Origin: Tetrapyrgos nigripes
Taxonomy: Eukaryota; Basidiomycota; Agaricomycetes; Agaricales; Campanellaceae
Assembly (NCBI GenBank): GCA_013368315.1
Contig: JAACJM010000123.1
Span: 124,001 to 188,000 of the forward strand
Length of the DNA stretch: 64,000 bases
Reading direction: 5' to 3'
Shown: positions 32,520 through 43,872 of the stretch, piece after piece
How the letters are laid out: each line of letters begins with the position of its first letter
Numbering within the stretch: the first letter of the stretch is position 1
Notes under the pieces: generated by a model
What the model saw: only the letters and a program-made list of their open reading frames with translations
Told to the model about the DNA's origin: nothing
Database searches by the model: none
Program-made: the position numbers and the translations under genes

Positions 32520-33663
32520 CATTTAATTGACCTGGTTGAATGAATTCATTGTATTACATCCTGTAAATTTTCAGTAAGCCCTTCTGTATTACTTAATTGA
32601 CATGCACTGCAAATCCATCCAACAAGTCTCTTGTAAGTCCATTGGATATACATGATGACTTACAAAATAGTCACTTTTCAGTAAAGTCATTGTAATGTCT
32701 TGTGACTTACAAGTGTCTTACTGTGACCAGTCTGTCACACTGTATATTCTCCATTTAGCATGCAGGTTTTTTCCAGAGACTTATGAGATAGACTTTTAAA
32801 ACCTGCATCTTGTAATTCCCTTGTAAAGTCACAAGTCTTTCTAGGGTATTACTGTGACACAGCTGTCCCTCCGTAAATTCAGTGTAAATATGAGCAGTCT
32901 TACCCAAGACTTTCAAGTTCTACCTTCTGGTAAGTCCTCTGTAAATTTTACTTGGTTTACAAATTGTCTTACTGTGACATTATCTCACACTGAAATACCC
33001 TGGTATTTCAGTTCTGTTTTACAAGAAGACATACTGTGACAAAAAAGTCACCTTGTAATTCCACTGTATGCTCTTCAATGCTATACTGTGACAAAGCCTC
33101 ACACTGAAAGTCCATGGTATGTCCTTGCAGCTTACAATGGTCTTTCAGAATAGTCCTCATTTTTTGTCTATTTTGTAATACACTTGTAAGTCAAGCCAAC
33201 TTACATATTGATTGGTTCCCCATAATACTCTTGTAATACTCCAGTAAGGCTGAGGATTTACCAGTGTTTGTAGCAAATCTCTCTTGTAATTCCTTCATAA
33301 TACAGCTAGTCTTACAAGTGTATTACTGTGACTTGATTGTCACTTTGTAAATTTCCTGCAGATTTTGCTTCCTTGTAAGTCCTTTGTAAATCTCTCTTGC
33401 CTTACTGTTTGTCATACTGTGATTATCTGTCACACTGAAATACTCCAGTATTTCCTATGTGTCTTACTACATGACATATTGTGACAAAAAGTCACCCTGA
33501 AATTCCTGTGTAATTCCACAGTATATCCACCAAGGGTATACAGTGACAGCAAGTCACACTGAAAGTCCTTGGTATTTCTTTATGACTTACAATGGTCATA
33601 CAAGGTTGTTCTAATTTTTTCTGTCTCTTGTAATACTAATGTATGACAAGGAGTCTTACATAT
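32520..33663. repeat. Subterminal repeat block, TACTGTGACA / GTCACACTG motifs
   Basis: TACTGTGACA and near variants occur about nine times (32719, 32850, 32962, 33029, 33084, 33322, 33416, 33477, 33539), usually followed 10-15 bp later by a TCACACTG motif. CTTGTAATTCC and CTTACAA segments recur in between and resemble the interior of the 1132-1410 MITE. This looks like a transposase-binding region at one end of the element. Confidence 0.7.
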
Positions 33664-33734
33664 TGATTGGCTTGGTGTAATACTCTTGTAAAACCTCAGT
33701 AAAGCAGAGGATTTACAAGTGTTTGCACCCAGTG

Positions 33735-34311
33735 AGTTCAGAAGTACTCCAAGTTTTTATGGTCTGTCCAGATCTCCACAGGAAAACGTCCTCCTTCGAG
33801 GAAGTGTCTCCATTCCTCAAGGGCTCGGATGATAGCTAGCATTTCCTTATCATGGATCTTATAGTTGCATTCAACAGCATTAAGACTCTTGGAGTAGAAG
33901 GCAATGGGGTGCCACTTGTCATCATCTGGAGACTGTTGGGATGAAACTGCTCCCATAGTGTAGTCAGAGCTATATGACTCCAAGCGATATGGTTGAGAGC
34001 TGTCAGGCATGGTGAGGACAGGGGAGGAGGTGATTCGGGACTTCATGATGTCCTTAGACCAGTCAAACTTGATGTCTTTTTGGGTCAGTTTGAACAGTGG
34101 TCGTGCATGATGAGAGAAGTCCTGGATAAACTGACAGTAGAAGTTGGTGAATCCAAGGAAGGAGGAGACCTCTTTCTTGCTTTTGGGTACAGGCCACTCT
34201 GCAATGCCAGACACCTTGACAGGGTCCATTTTGACACAATTATGGGAGATGATGACACCAAGGTACTCGATGTGAGTCTTCTTAAACTCACACTTGTCCA
34301 CTCTAACGTAA
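33735..34311 (-). pseudogene. Ty3/gypsy RT-RNase H fragment
   Basis: Minus strand: VDKCEFKKTHIEYLGVIIS (about 34255-34305), WPVPKSKKEVSSFLGFTNFY, FKLTQKDIKFDWSKD, SSPVLTMPD, AFYSKSLNAVECNYKIHDKE, and MLAIIRALEEWRHFLEG ending WTDHKNLEYF at 33746. This is the RT connection and start of RNase H of a gypsy pol different from the 932-6562 copy. A deletion follows FDWSKD. The 5' side switches to unrelated sequence near 34311 and the 3' side stops at the TIR of the large element. Confidence 0.88.
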
Positions 34312-36959
34312 GTGTCCCAACCCACACAATCCCAATCCCATGCCCAACCAAATGTGCAATCTCCAACAGCAAAGAAAGGTAGGTGTTGACGTCGACTAGT
34401 CATCATGAAGACAGATGAGAATTGAAAACCGAGGATCCATCCATCCAACACAAATGCAAATGCAACTACCCTTCCTTATCCTTTTCAAACATTTTATTGT
34501 TTTTTGTCCTGAAGTCTGGGTCTGGGTCTGGGTCTAAGGGGTATGGGTTGGAAAAGAAGAGAAGAGAAATGAAGAAAGAAAGGAAGAAAGAAAGGAAGAA
34601 AACCTCGAAGATTTTATAGGAGGTTATCAGTGCCTCCCTCCAAGCCTAAGCTCATGCCCACCAGCTCATGATAACCATCCTGTCTCAGGTCTTCCCAATG
34701 CCCCTGCTCCTCCATGCTCCATTCTCTGTTCTGCCTTCTCCACTCTCCCCCAATTCCCATAAACCTGACCCTGACCCCCAGCCCATCCAACACCAACATT
34801 GCTGCCAGTGCATACCCATCAACTGTCAACCATCTACCATATACTGCATGATGATGACAACATGTGGATGTCTACCATGTCTATGTCCATAGAACTACAG
34901 CTCCCTCAGCCCCAACTGAAAGGAAAAGCCAGAGAAAAAGCAAAAAGGGGTTTGCAAGGCAAGGTAAGGCACACATATGTGCATTACTGGGGAAAGGGGC
35001 CACTGCTTTGCATGGCAAGTTATGACCCAGTTCCCTTAATAATATATCACTGACAAAGATTTTCATTCCTATATTGACTACTATGTAAGTATGGTGTACC
35101 AAGAACAGCAAACACAAATTGTGAATCTCAAACTAGGATTTGACATTCGGCAAAGGGGCCACCATAGGCAACTTCTGACATAGCAGAGAACAATAAATTT
35201 GCAGATGAAAAGCTTCCTGCCATGCAAAAAAAAAATACTCAGTACATAGAGACAGAGACAAAAAAATCAAAGAGAAGGTACCACTGCTATTTAAGAAGTT
35301 CAGTATAATCCTCACTGACCAGTTCAGACATACTCATTCAACCATGATTCTATCAGAGTAGGCCTAGGATAAGTAGATTTCTGTGTCAACACAGATACTC
35401 CAGCAATTGGGACTGGCAGATGGAAAGAGAAAGGGAGTTTGAGAAGATGGGATAGAGAAACGGGACCAATCCATTGGTAGCTCATTGTGTAGTTGTAGAG
35501 GGAGTAGGCATCCAGAGTGAGCGGGACTGAAATCATGAATAATTTGCAATTTTGAGGAATGCAAACATGTTGAAAACACCATTTATATGGGAAGAAAAGA
35601 CACTTAGTTAACATTGTACCCCACAGACTTCTCCTTCCAATAATTTCGCCAATCTATAGAGTAACACAACGTCAACATGACAACTCAGGTGTAGTAGTAG
35701 TACGAAAACACAGCTTAAAGATACCATAAGCTCTGATTGCATAGACTCCTAGCAATATCCCTGCTCCTGACAGCTCCAGACCAAAAGTCCCTATTGATGG
35801 CTCTGCCCCACATTATCTCATACACAGATTGAACAGTCACGACAGAGGGAGGGGAGAGCCTTTCAGTCCTATAGATGTATTTGCAGATTTTCCAGAAACT
35901 GAGAGGTTGTAGGTGATGGGTTGGTAGTAGGCTGGATGTGTTGTTATGGTGGAAGGAGAGAAAATGAGACATGAGTGGGTTAGGCACAGAGAAAGACAGC
36001 CTAGGACAGGCCAACTCTCTCTCCAAGAGGCCCAGCAACCTTTGTAGCACTGCCTAAAATCCTTGGAGCAGCTTGTTAGGCCCTAGCCAATATTTCTTGT
36101 CCATATCTTTGACTTGGGCATTTGAAGCTCCCAATGATGATGAAGCAAAGCAGGAAAAAAAGTGGGACAGGGAGGGGAATGATAGGAAGGCAGGGCAATG
36201 ATGTCAACAGTCCAGACCAATTCTAGAATCTTGTGTTGCTGGGAAGAGTAGACACTGGAAAAGGGGTGGGAGTTTGAGGTTGTAGTAAAATTCTCAAAGT
36301 CGACATAAGTTAACTCAGCCTAAAGGCCTCATAATGAGTATTTCCATCCAGTAATACTAGTATGCCCATAATTTTTACAGGCTCAGTACTGGTACAGTAT
36401 ACCTGTACAAATAATCATACTGGTTCATTTTGAAGCCTGTACTGGACAGGTATGGGTATGGCAGTATTACTGGACATGGTTCATACTGGTGTGGCCGAGG
36501 GAAATAATACAGAAGGTTTACCTTTTAGCACCTTTGTACTGTCTTTGAAAGCTTTAGGATTGTGCTGAAGTACAGATTTTGAGGTTGTGCACATTAGGAT
36601 AGCTTTCTGAAACTTTTCACTTGATCTAAACAATATCATGTTAAGACCTTTTTTCATCAGGATTTGCATGAAGATGCTCTCTGGGCTAGGGCTTTATGCA
36701 CAATAAAATGACCAAAACAGTTGTCACCAAGGCTTGACTGACCTGTACACCATACAAACCCGTAATATGGTCATAAAGAAGATGGTGATATATGGGCTGA
36801 ACCTGTACTGTACAACCCCATATTTTTTTGATTAAAAAGTTCCATACTCTATGGGACTGTATCTGTTGTACAGTACCAGTTCAAACTGTACAGTACTGGG
36901 ACAGTGTGGAGCCCCCATTTTTCTTCAGATAAAATCGAATTTGGCTCTGTCAGTACATT
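34312..36959. other. No gene recognised; contains repeat-family ends
   Basis: 34520-34610 holds GGGTCT repeats and an AGGAAGAAA purine tract. A conserved TACTGGGGAAAG...GGCAAGTTATGA block lies at 34985-35025, and its partner end at about 36309-36335. 36340-36500 and 36730-36910 are rich in TACTGG/CAGTAC/TGTACAG words. Several short open frames (35324-35614, 35715-36050, 36481-36669) show no family motifs. Confidence 0.4.
34985..36335 (-). mobile_element. Candidate non-autonomous element with GTTACGAGGCC-type ends (copy A)
   Basis: Read on the minus strand, it begins ATTATGAGGCCTTTAGGCTG followed by AGTTAACTTATG (36335-36309) and ends with a TTGCCATG...CAGTGGC...TTTCCCCAGTA block. Both end blocks are shared in the same order with 43281-43872 and 52257-52675. 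The interior differs in length between copies. Confidence 0.4.
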
Positions 36960-36964
36960 ACTTG

Positions 36965-37532
36965 TGTTGAGCAGGCTATGTTATATATACGCAATGGCAA
37001 CTGCATACTTACCTGGGATGTTAGAGTGCTTGTTAGAGCAAGTAGTTACAGGCTAAGAGCAATGAGATGTAGGAAAATTCCTTGTTATTAGAGGGCAATC
37101 TACAAGCCCTTTTAGACTGTTCTGAGAAGTACAATGCATGTGATATCTAAGACAATACTGTCCCATTTCGTTCAATTCACGAGTCACACATCATGCACTC
37201 CCCAAAATTTGCGAAAAAAATCGGCCATCACACATCACAAAAACTGAATCATGAAATCCCTGCCAAGATACCTTCCATTAAATTTCATGAATTTTCATGA
37301 AAAAAAGCTTGAGTCACAGCTCACACCACAGTTTTCACAGCCAACAAATTCTCGAGGGCATGCCACAGTCACGATGCCCTTGCAAATTGAATGAAATGAG
37401 ATGCTACAAACAATAAGATATGGACAATAAGTCCCAGACAATAAAGCATAGATAATAAGATTCTTATCACATCATTGTTGTGATTCCTTATTATCATGTT
37501 GATGGCTGCTTACATAATCTGCCAATTCAACA
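36965..37532 (-). repeat. copia 3' LTR with about 250-bp insertion
   Basis: 568 bp versus 266 bp for the other LTR. The extra sequence lies about 37146-37405, between AGTACAAT and CTACAAACAATAAG, and holds no ORF. A further short segment is added near 37385-37410 and 37488-37495. No clear terminal repeats were found on the insert. Confidence 0.85.
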
Positions 37533-37639
37533 CTCCCCTTTGCTAAGCTGCATAGTTAGTGCACATAAGCAGAATGGTGCTATAAGCAGCCAAGAATAAT
37601 CTTTGTCAAAGGAATTACACCCATAGTGTATAATGACCT

Positions 37640-38480
37640 TTAAGTTATTCCTCCTAGTTGTGATCTAAACTTCTCACACTTTGTACAACCAAGATTTTTC
37701 ATAAATGTATCAGCAGGATTATCATTTCTGTCTATAAAGGGTACTTTGATGTTCTTATTTGCAACCTGTTTTCAGATAAAGTGGAACTTAACATCTATGT
37801 GTTTAGAACATTTTTCTGTGACAATCTCTTTTAAAAGAGCTTCAACCCAAATAACTTGGTGACTACAATCACTCAGTGCCATGTATTCAGCTTTGGTAGA
37901 GCTTAATGCAATAGTGTTCTATGCTCTTGAAGTCCAGCTGAATGTGGCATGGGCTAGTGTTAGGAAAAAACCTGTGTGTGAACATCGAGTAGTTGGATCT
38001 GATGCCCAATCAGAGTCTGTATAGGCAGAGAGACATGAGCCTAATGCATTAGCATCCATCTCCATTTTCTTGGATCTGTGTTGAGTACCAAGAAGATAAT
38101 GACAAATACAAAGTGCTTTGTTCAAATAGTCGTTTGAAGGATTTGCTGCATGCTGTGCAAGTTTACAGACTGCAAAGGCAATGTCAGGGTGAGTTCCTAA
38201 CATGATATAAAGAAGAGAATCAATGACAGTTTGATATCTCTGACAAAGAACTGGGCTGACTGGAGAGTTGTTTGATAAAGAATAGTACCCTGCAAATAAT
38301 GGAGTAGCAGAAGCTTTCGTTTTTTGCATACCACATCATTCTATTGCCTTTTCAAGGTAAGTGCATTAATCAAGATAGATCTTGCTGCCTTTTCTGATAA
38401 TGTTCATTCTAAGGAATTCCTTAGCATCACCAAGATCCCTGCATTCCCATTTCTTCATGAATGTTGCTTTCTAGGGATGG
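37640..38480 (-). pseudogene. copia pol remnant: RT C-terminus and RNase H
   Basis: Minus strand: KKWECRDLGDAKEFLRMNI (about 38405-38465) and SKIYLD, then CGMQKTKASATPLFAGY, the spacer SPVLCQRYQTVIDSLLYIML, HPDIAFAVCKLAQHAANP, AYTDSDWASDPTTRCSHTGF, FSWTSRA (about 37920), and in the next part ALSSTKAEYMALSDC and HIDVKFHFI. These are the copia RNase H signatures. Stops after IYLD and after SRA, and the loss of upstream RT and integrase, make it a pseudogene. Confidence 0.88.
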
Positions 38481-39183
38481 GGATTAGAGGAGGAAGTAGA
38501 GGAGGAAGAGGCTTTGGAATGAGACATGTTTTCTTGTTCAAGGTCACGTATGAGCTCACCAGTTGGCTTAATCTCTTTGGCACAAGCAGTATTAAAGGCA
38601 TTCTTATCAAAAGGCTTTTCCAACTCAATGAAGAAGGGTTTATGTGTCTTGACTACAATAGTCAGAGACTCCTTGACAAGAATTGCCGCATGCATGATGT
38701 GAGAATGACCCAGGTTATTAAGATGAATACTCTGGGCCTGCTTCTGGTGATTCTGTTGACCAGCATGTTTACCGTGGCCTCACCAGTTAGCTCCACCATG
38801 TCTGTGACCTCAGCCTCTGAAAGCACTGCTGCTGCCACTTGAACACTGCTGCTGCTGCTCCTTGAAGACAGGGGCTTTCCCCTTGCATCTGATGGCAGTG
38901 ATTTTGCTAGCAGTTTGACTTCAATTACCACCTTGGCAAGCTTCCCAGGTGTTGACAACATTAGCATTAAGAAGGTTGAGTGATCCAGTTTCAAAACTGT
39001 CAATGTTGTCTTCTGTTTCCTTAGAGATGACATAGTTATAGATGCCACCTGGAAGCCTGTTGATAATGAACATGTACTGGAGGTACATGGGAATCTTCGT
39101 GTGAGTACCTGGGTGTCTTTTGTGTAAGTGCATAACAAACACAAACTTAAGAACTTTTTATACAAATTGTAAAGTGCGAGCAT
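38481..39183 (-). pseudogene. copia gag C-terminal part
   Basis: Frames read together on the minus strand give MYLQYMFIINRLPGGIYNYV (about 39010-39090), NLLNANVVNTWEACQGG, KAPVFKEQQQQCSSGSSS and HGKHAGQQNHQKQAQSIHL (about 38700-38780), the Gln-rich tail typical of basidiomycete copia gag. Several frameshifts are present. It is fused to the RT fragment by a deletion near 38480. Confidence 0.65.
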
Positions 39184-40685
39184 CTCGAGTAGTCAGATCA
39201 ACACACACAAAGACTATAACAAGTCCACAAAGTATAACCAACAGTTTCAAATCACAATTTGTAGGCTCAAATGCCTTATAACCAATGTTCACAAGTCCGA
39301 GGACACACAAAAGGTAACACAAAAACCAACAATTTTAATTCAACACTATTGATTCCACACACTATGTTTATACTCAATGCAAGTGAAGTAGATTTGGTAA
39401 AAGTGTAGTCTGTGTTTTGCAGTCTCTACAACTAGCGCTAGTAAGATGACCAATACTCTACAGTCCATGGCTTGAGGAACTATGAGAAATACCTAGTCCT
39501 TTTATACTACTCACAGCTACTACTATAGATTTCCAATAAAAGGTACACAAGAAAACAGAAATATTAGTCTAACTGCCAGTCCATGCTTGTCAGTACTACT
39601 AGATTAAGTAGGTACCTTCTAATTAGGGTATCTAAGCAAGGTAGAATATTATTTAAAATTCATAGGGCTTTCTATGTTCCCTTTGCTCCATCCTCTTGAC
39701 TAGCAGTACCTTTCTAGAACTGGCAGCCATAATCATTATGACTCACATAGCTTCACCATCCATGCTGGGCTCCACTTGTATGATTCACATTCCTTTACTG
39801 CCAATCAGTCACTATAGGTTTGTGTAATCTCCATTATTCCTCCTCTTATATTTTTCTGGTGCTACTATAGGCTTGGTATCAATAGACCTACTTTCTAGTA
39901 TACTGCCAGTTAGTGGCATAGTTCTCTTATAGGTGAGTCCTGCTCTCTATAAGGTCCTACATATATTTTGTAGTCACACTTGTACCAACGAGAACGCCTC
40001 AGTCATCAGGCACACGTCTTGCTGATCTTACTGCTGCATTCAGAAATATCTTTATACTTTTGGGGCTTTCTCATCATAACTTATTCCATTGATCTCATAC
40101 TGGCAGTAATGAACTATGGGTTTCATTCCTTCACTGCTAGTCCATCCCTTTAGTATCATACAAAAGCTGAGCTTTCTAGGAACTTGTACATATATACTTT
40201 GTCCTACTTATCTATCCTTGACCTTCTGTTCTGCTTATAAGTGAGGTATCAACTACTATACTGCTAGTTCAGACATAGTCAGTCACTAGGGTTTTCCTCC
40301 AGTTTCTCCAATTATGGCACAATCCTTAACCAGTGATCGTTTAGCACTAGAGTCTGGGTTGTATAGCTGACACATTCCTTGCCCATGAATAGGGGCTTCA
40401 CTTTCCCTTGAGCCACACTGGTGGTACTAAATACATTATAGTAGGAATTACTACAAAGTCTTTATAGATCTTTGTATAGTATATTGGGTGGATCTACTAC
40501 TATAACTGAAGCACTGTACACATCAACCATAGGACTTAGAATAAGCATATTCTATTCATAAGTACTTAGCTTTATTGTACTGGTATATACACTTAATCCA
40601 CTAGTGCAATTTGGGACTCACTCTAGTCCTTTATATACCAATTGAAGTGGTGAACTAGCTTTCTAACTGCCAAATAGTGTTTCTA
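39184..40685. other. Unexplained AT-rich 1.5 kb inside the copia element
   Basis: No open frame above 60 codons on either strand and no recognisable motif. It separates the two gag parts, so it is probably a non-coding insertion; its ends could not be fixed. Confidence 0.45.
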
Positions 40686-41170
40686 TATGTGAATTGTGTA
40701 TGGCATATCACTGAGTAAGATACATTTTGATGAGGTCAATGACAGCACCAGGGTGAGCATTACAAGGGATCTCTACAACCATAGCCTGTTTGAAATCTTG
40801 AAAATTGCAGTGGCTCCAGGCTTGCTATAGAGACTTTTGAGAAGATCCCACATTTCCCTAGAGTTTGAGATCAATGGCCTGAATAACATGGAGTTTGATG
40901 ATTTCCATGGCCTTTTCATTGTCTTTGTCCCAATCTGCAGCTTCTCCACCAGCAGTAGCAAGAAAAGTGGTAGGTGGAGTAGCTGCTCCATTATTGCTAC
41001 CAGCAGGTGCAGTCCACATCAGTGACAGCAACAGTTCTGGGATGAAGAATGTTGAGAACGTAGCTGATCCCTTGAGACTGAAGCCAGGACTTGGACTTGC
41101 TGGCCCAAAGGGTGTAATTGGGACCAGTGAGTTCAGGGACAGTGGTCATGAAGTTGTTTCCAGAAGACAT
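40686..41170 (-). pseudogene. copia gag N-terminal part
   Basis: Starts MSSGNNFMTTVPELTGPNYT (ATG at about 41170), then LWASKSKSWLQSQGISYVL, AADWDKDNEKAMEII (frame change), LREMWDLLKSLYSKPGATAI and AVIDLIKMYLT (about 40730). This is the UBN2-type gag of Ty1/copia elements, which forms the particle shell. At least three frameshifts. Confidence 0.8.
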
Positions 41171-41495
41171 TTTCAAAATGCAATCTGGGGATGAAATCAA
41201 CTGTCAGCATAACATCCTATATGCAAAGAGACAGCATCAAAGATGCACCATAAAAGTGAAAGAGCTGCACCAAAGTGCACTATGACAGTGATTAATCCCA
41301 GTGTGCAGTTTTAACAGCCTGCAGCCATAAAGGCACTACTGAGCACATCCACAGTAGCTGTGAAGGCACATGTGTTGAGTAGAACATCAGACTTAAAGGC
41401 GCCATTCTGCAGCGACTAAGGGTGCAATACCGGTATTACACAGTTTAGGATGGCTGCCAGTGATGGTGCATCCAGGGCTTGCAGGGCCCATAACC

Positions 41496-41761
41496 TGTTG
41501 AGCAGGCTATGTTCTATATACACAATGGCAACTGCATACCTGGTTAGAGCAAGTAGTTAGAGGTTAAAAGCAATGAGATGTAGGAGAATTCCTTGTTATT
41601 AGAGGGCAATCTACAAGCCCTTTTATACTGTTCTGAGAAGTACAATACATACAAACAATAAGATATGGACAATAAGTCCCAGACAATAAAGCATAGATAA
41701 TAAGATTCTTATCACATCATTGTTGTGTTGATGGCTGCTTACATAATCTGCCAGTTCAACA
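41496..41761 (-). repeat. copia 5' LTR
   Basis: 266 bp, the shorter LTR. It starts TGTTGAGCAGGCTATG and ends CCAGTTCAACA on the plus strand, followed by ACCTG. Confidence 0.88.
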
Positions 41762-41766
41762 ACCTG

Positions 41767-43280
41767 TTCCCAAGGGGTGGCAGACTGGAGGGGGATCTGC
41801 TAAATTTTTTTCAGAGTGCCATCAGGTCAGCCCCTATTCAGTACCTAGAAAGGTGGGGATCTATGATGGAAGATGCCAAATAGACTTTTTGAAAGATTCT
41901 ACCAGATTCTAGGATGAATTTGCAGTTACAAATACTGAGACTGAGTTAGCAGATCAGTGCCAACAGCTATGCTACCACTGAGGACAAGTGCAATCAAGCT
42001 ATGCCTTTGATCTCAGCAACTGTACTTGCAGAAATCCCATCACTCCAGAAGAGAAAAGCAATGTGCTAATCTCTATTCAATGCAAAAACTCACAATGTGA
42101 GACTGGGTGGATGTGTGAATCTTTCAAGTTCAGATCAATCATCTAAATACTTTCACTGGGATGCAGCCTGTCATGTGGGAAATAGAAATGCACCACCAGA
42201 GCATCGAACCCTTGAGCACGGCTAATCTCTCAATGCCAAATGGGCTCATTGATGAGGGGAGAATGCCCCAGGAGGAGTCTGGAACCTAGGGGTGGCTTCA
42301 GTGAGAGGGAGTGACGCTACTGACCCTAAGCCTACAAGAACAACAATCTGAGCTGCTGGTGGATCAATCTACATGCCTGTACAGCAACTGAGATGACAGC
42401 CAGGAACTAGACCAAGGAGAATGACAATGGATGGTGAGTGTAGAATGAGAATCCCTTTAAAGGATACAAGACAACTGTGACTCCTGAGAGAGTTGTCTGA
42501 CTAGATTTGCTGCACACAAGTGTAGTGCACATATCCCTCAATTCGCAATGCAGAACAAGCAGAGAAGAATGAGAGGAAACAACAACAAGATCAATTCTGA
42601 GGCTTGAGTACAGGAGAACGCTACCTATATATATGAGTAGTGAAACCAACTCCTGCATCAAGTGCTCCTATAACTAATATTCTCAATGATCGCAAGTCCC
42701 AAACAGTAAATATAATAAACGAATCAAATGTTAAACAATGAATATAGATATGGAGCAATGAACAGAATGAATAATCAACATAATAAATGAAACAGAAATA
42801 GAATAGGGTGGGGGTGCACATAGGTATAATTGAAAAACCCTCTGAGGGTTTTTGGGCTTAGGCAGTGAATGATGTAAGAGTGACGGATATGGAAATATGA
42901 AGGAGTGCATGGGTACAGCATGTGCCAAGGGTGTAGCCGAAGGTGGCTGAGATGAGGATTTCTGACAAGCGTGGATTCAATTGGAACTGTGATTCATGCC
43001 AGGATAATAGCCAGAAATGACGTAGAATGTAGTTGATTAGAGGCCAAAGCCTCTTATCATATCTTATCACATTATCTTATCTAATATATTTGCCTTTTTT
43101 GGGAGGTGGGGGGGGGAGGGTCCCAACCAATCATTAAATTTTTTTCCAACGGGTACCACCCTCTTGCTTGTTCCAGCCATTCATATGCAACCCACCCCGA
43201 CCTGGTTGTGAAACAATTTGTTGTGTCACATGAAATGAAATTTCATGAGGGGGGGGAGGGGGGGCAAATAGAACAAAATG
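41767..43280. other. No gene recognised
   Basis: Minus-strand frames at 42407-42661, 42621-42821 and 42858-43070 are short and without motifs. 43080-43120 is a G-rich tract and another lies at 43245-43268. I cannot assign anything. Confidence 0.4.
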
Positions 43281-43872
43281 GTTACGAGGCCTTTAGGCTG
43301 AGTTAACTTAGGTGACCTTTGCAATTCAATTGCAACTTTTCCACGCCTGCAATTTCTATTGGCCAGTCTATGATGCCGACAACCGAATGATCGGTCTAGA
43401 CTCATGACACGTCGGCTTTTTGATCCGACTCAAGCTGTCGTCAACTATGAACAAACAATGACATAACCCAAGTCACGTCAGATTTTCCTAAGTCCTTTCG
43501 CCTTCACCTTACAATATGTATGTATGTACGTATTTATGTAGCCAATACACAAACATACAAGTACGTGCTGTCAGTCAATTGATCAGCCCTGTCTTTGCAA
43601 TCATGATTAGCTACAACGCGGTTCAAGAATATAGCGAGGTTTTAGTGTGTAGGCCATCAGAAAAAGCCTAAACGGCAACATGCCCTGCCTTTATTCAGTT
43701 GTACAAGCTGAGCAATAAAAACACTGGGGTTCTAAGCACGAATAGGCATTGATTGCATGATTACTTATCTACTGAATAACCACAGTATGATATTCCTAAT
43801 ATGGCTAACACTGCAACCCTACTATGGGCCTCGTAACTTGCCATGCGCAGCAGTGGCATCTTTCCCCAGTAC
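43281..43872 (+). mobile_element. Candidate GTTACGAGGCC-end element (copy B)
   Basis: Left end GTTACGAGGCCTTTAGGCTG, then AGTTAACTTAGG. The right block starts GGCCTCGTAAC (43827-43837), the exact inverse of the left 11 bp, and continues TTGCCATGCGCAGCAGTGGC to the CCCCAGTA at about 43872. About 590 bp, no ORF. Confidence 0.5.

Larger units (their letters stand above)
30120..33734. mobile_element. 3.6-kb non-autonomous TIR element carrying inverted arms and minisatellites
   Basis: The outer 71 bp (30120-30190 and 33664-33734) are identical inverted repeats starting CACTGGGTGCAAACACTTGT. The first 8 bp (CACTGGGT) match the PIF/Harbinger MITE at 1132. No transposase is encoded. From left to right: TIR, left arm (30246-30545), minisatellite 1 (30559-30858), right arm in inverse orientation (30880-31255), minisatellite 2 (31257-32486), subterminal repeats (32520-33663), TIR. 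The flanking triplets differ (TAA left, AGT right), so either the target duplication was lost or two elements recombined. On the right it abuts a truncated gypsy pol fragment exactly at the TIR. Confidence 0.8.
36965..41761 (-). mobile_element. Ty1/copia LTR retrotransposon, degenerate
   Basis: LTRs at 36965-37532 and 41496-41761 begin TGTTGAGCAGG and end ...TTCAACA on the plus strand. The external flanks are ACTTG (36960-36964) and ACCTG (41762-41766), a 5-bp duplication with one C/T difference. Coding order on the minus strand is gag N-terminus, gag C-terminus, RT C-terminus, RNase H. Integrase and most of RT are missing, and about 1.5 kb of unrelated AT-rich sequence separates the gag parts. 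Confidence 0.88.

Noticed and set aside
33993..34382. Plus-strand 129-codon ORF
   Set aside because: Antisense of the gypsy RT/RNase H fragment, which has clear family motifs on the minus strand.
34520..34545. Telomere-like GGGTCT repeats
   Set aside because: Only about three units and not the TTAGGG motif expected in basidiomycetes.
36333..36910. Regulatory array of TACTGG/CAGTAC words
   Set aside because: The words are loosely repeated without fixed spacing or symmetry; not enough to call sites.
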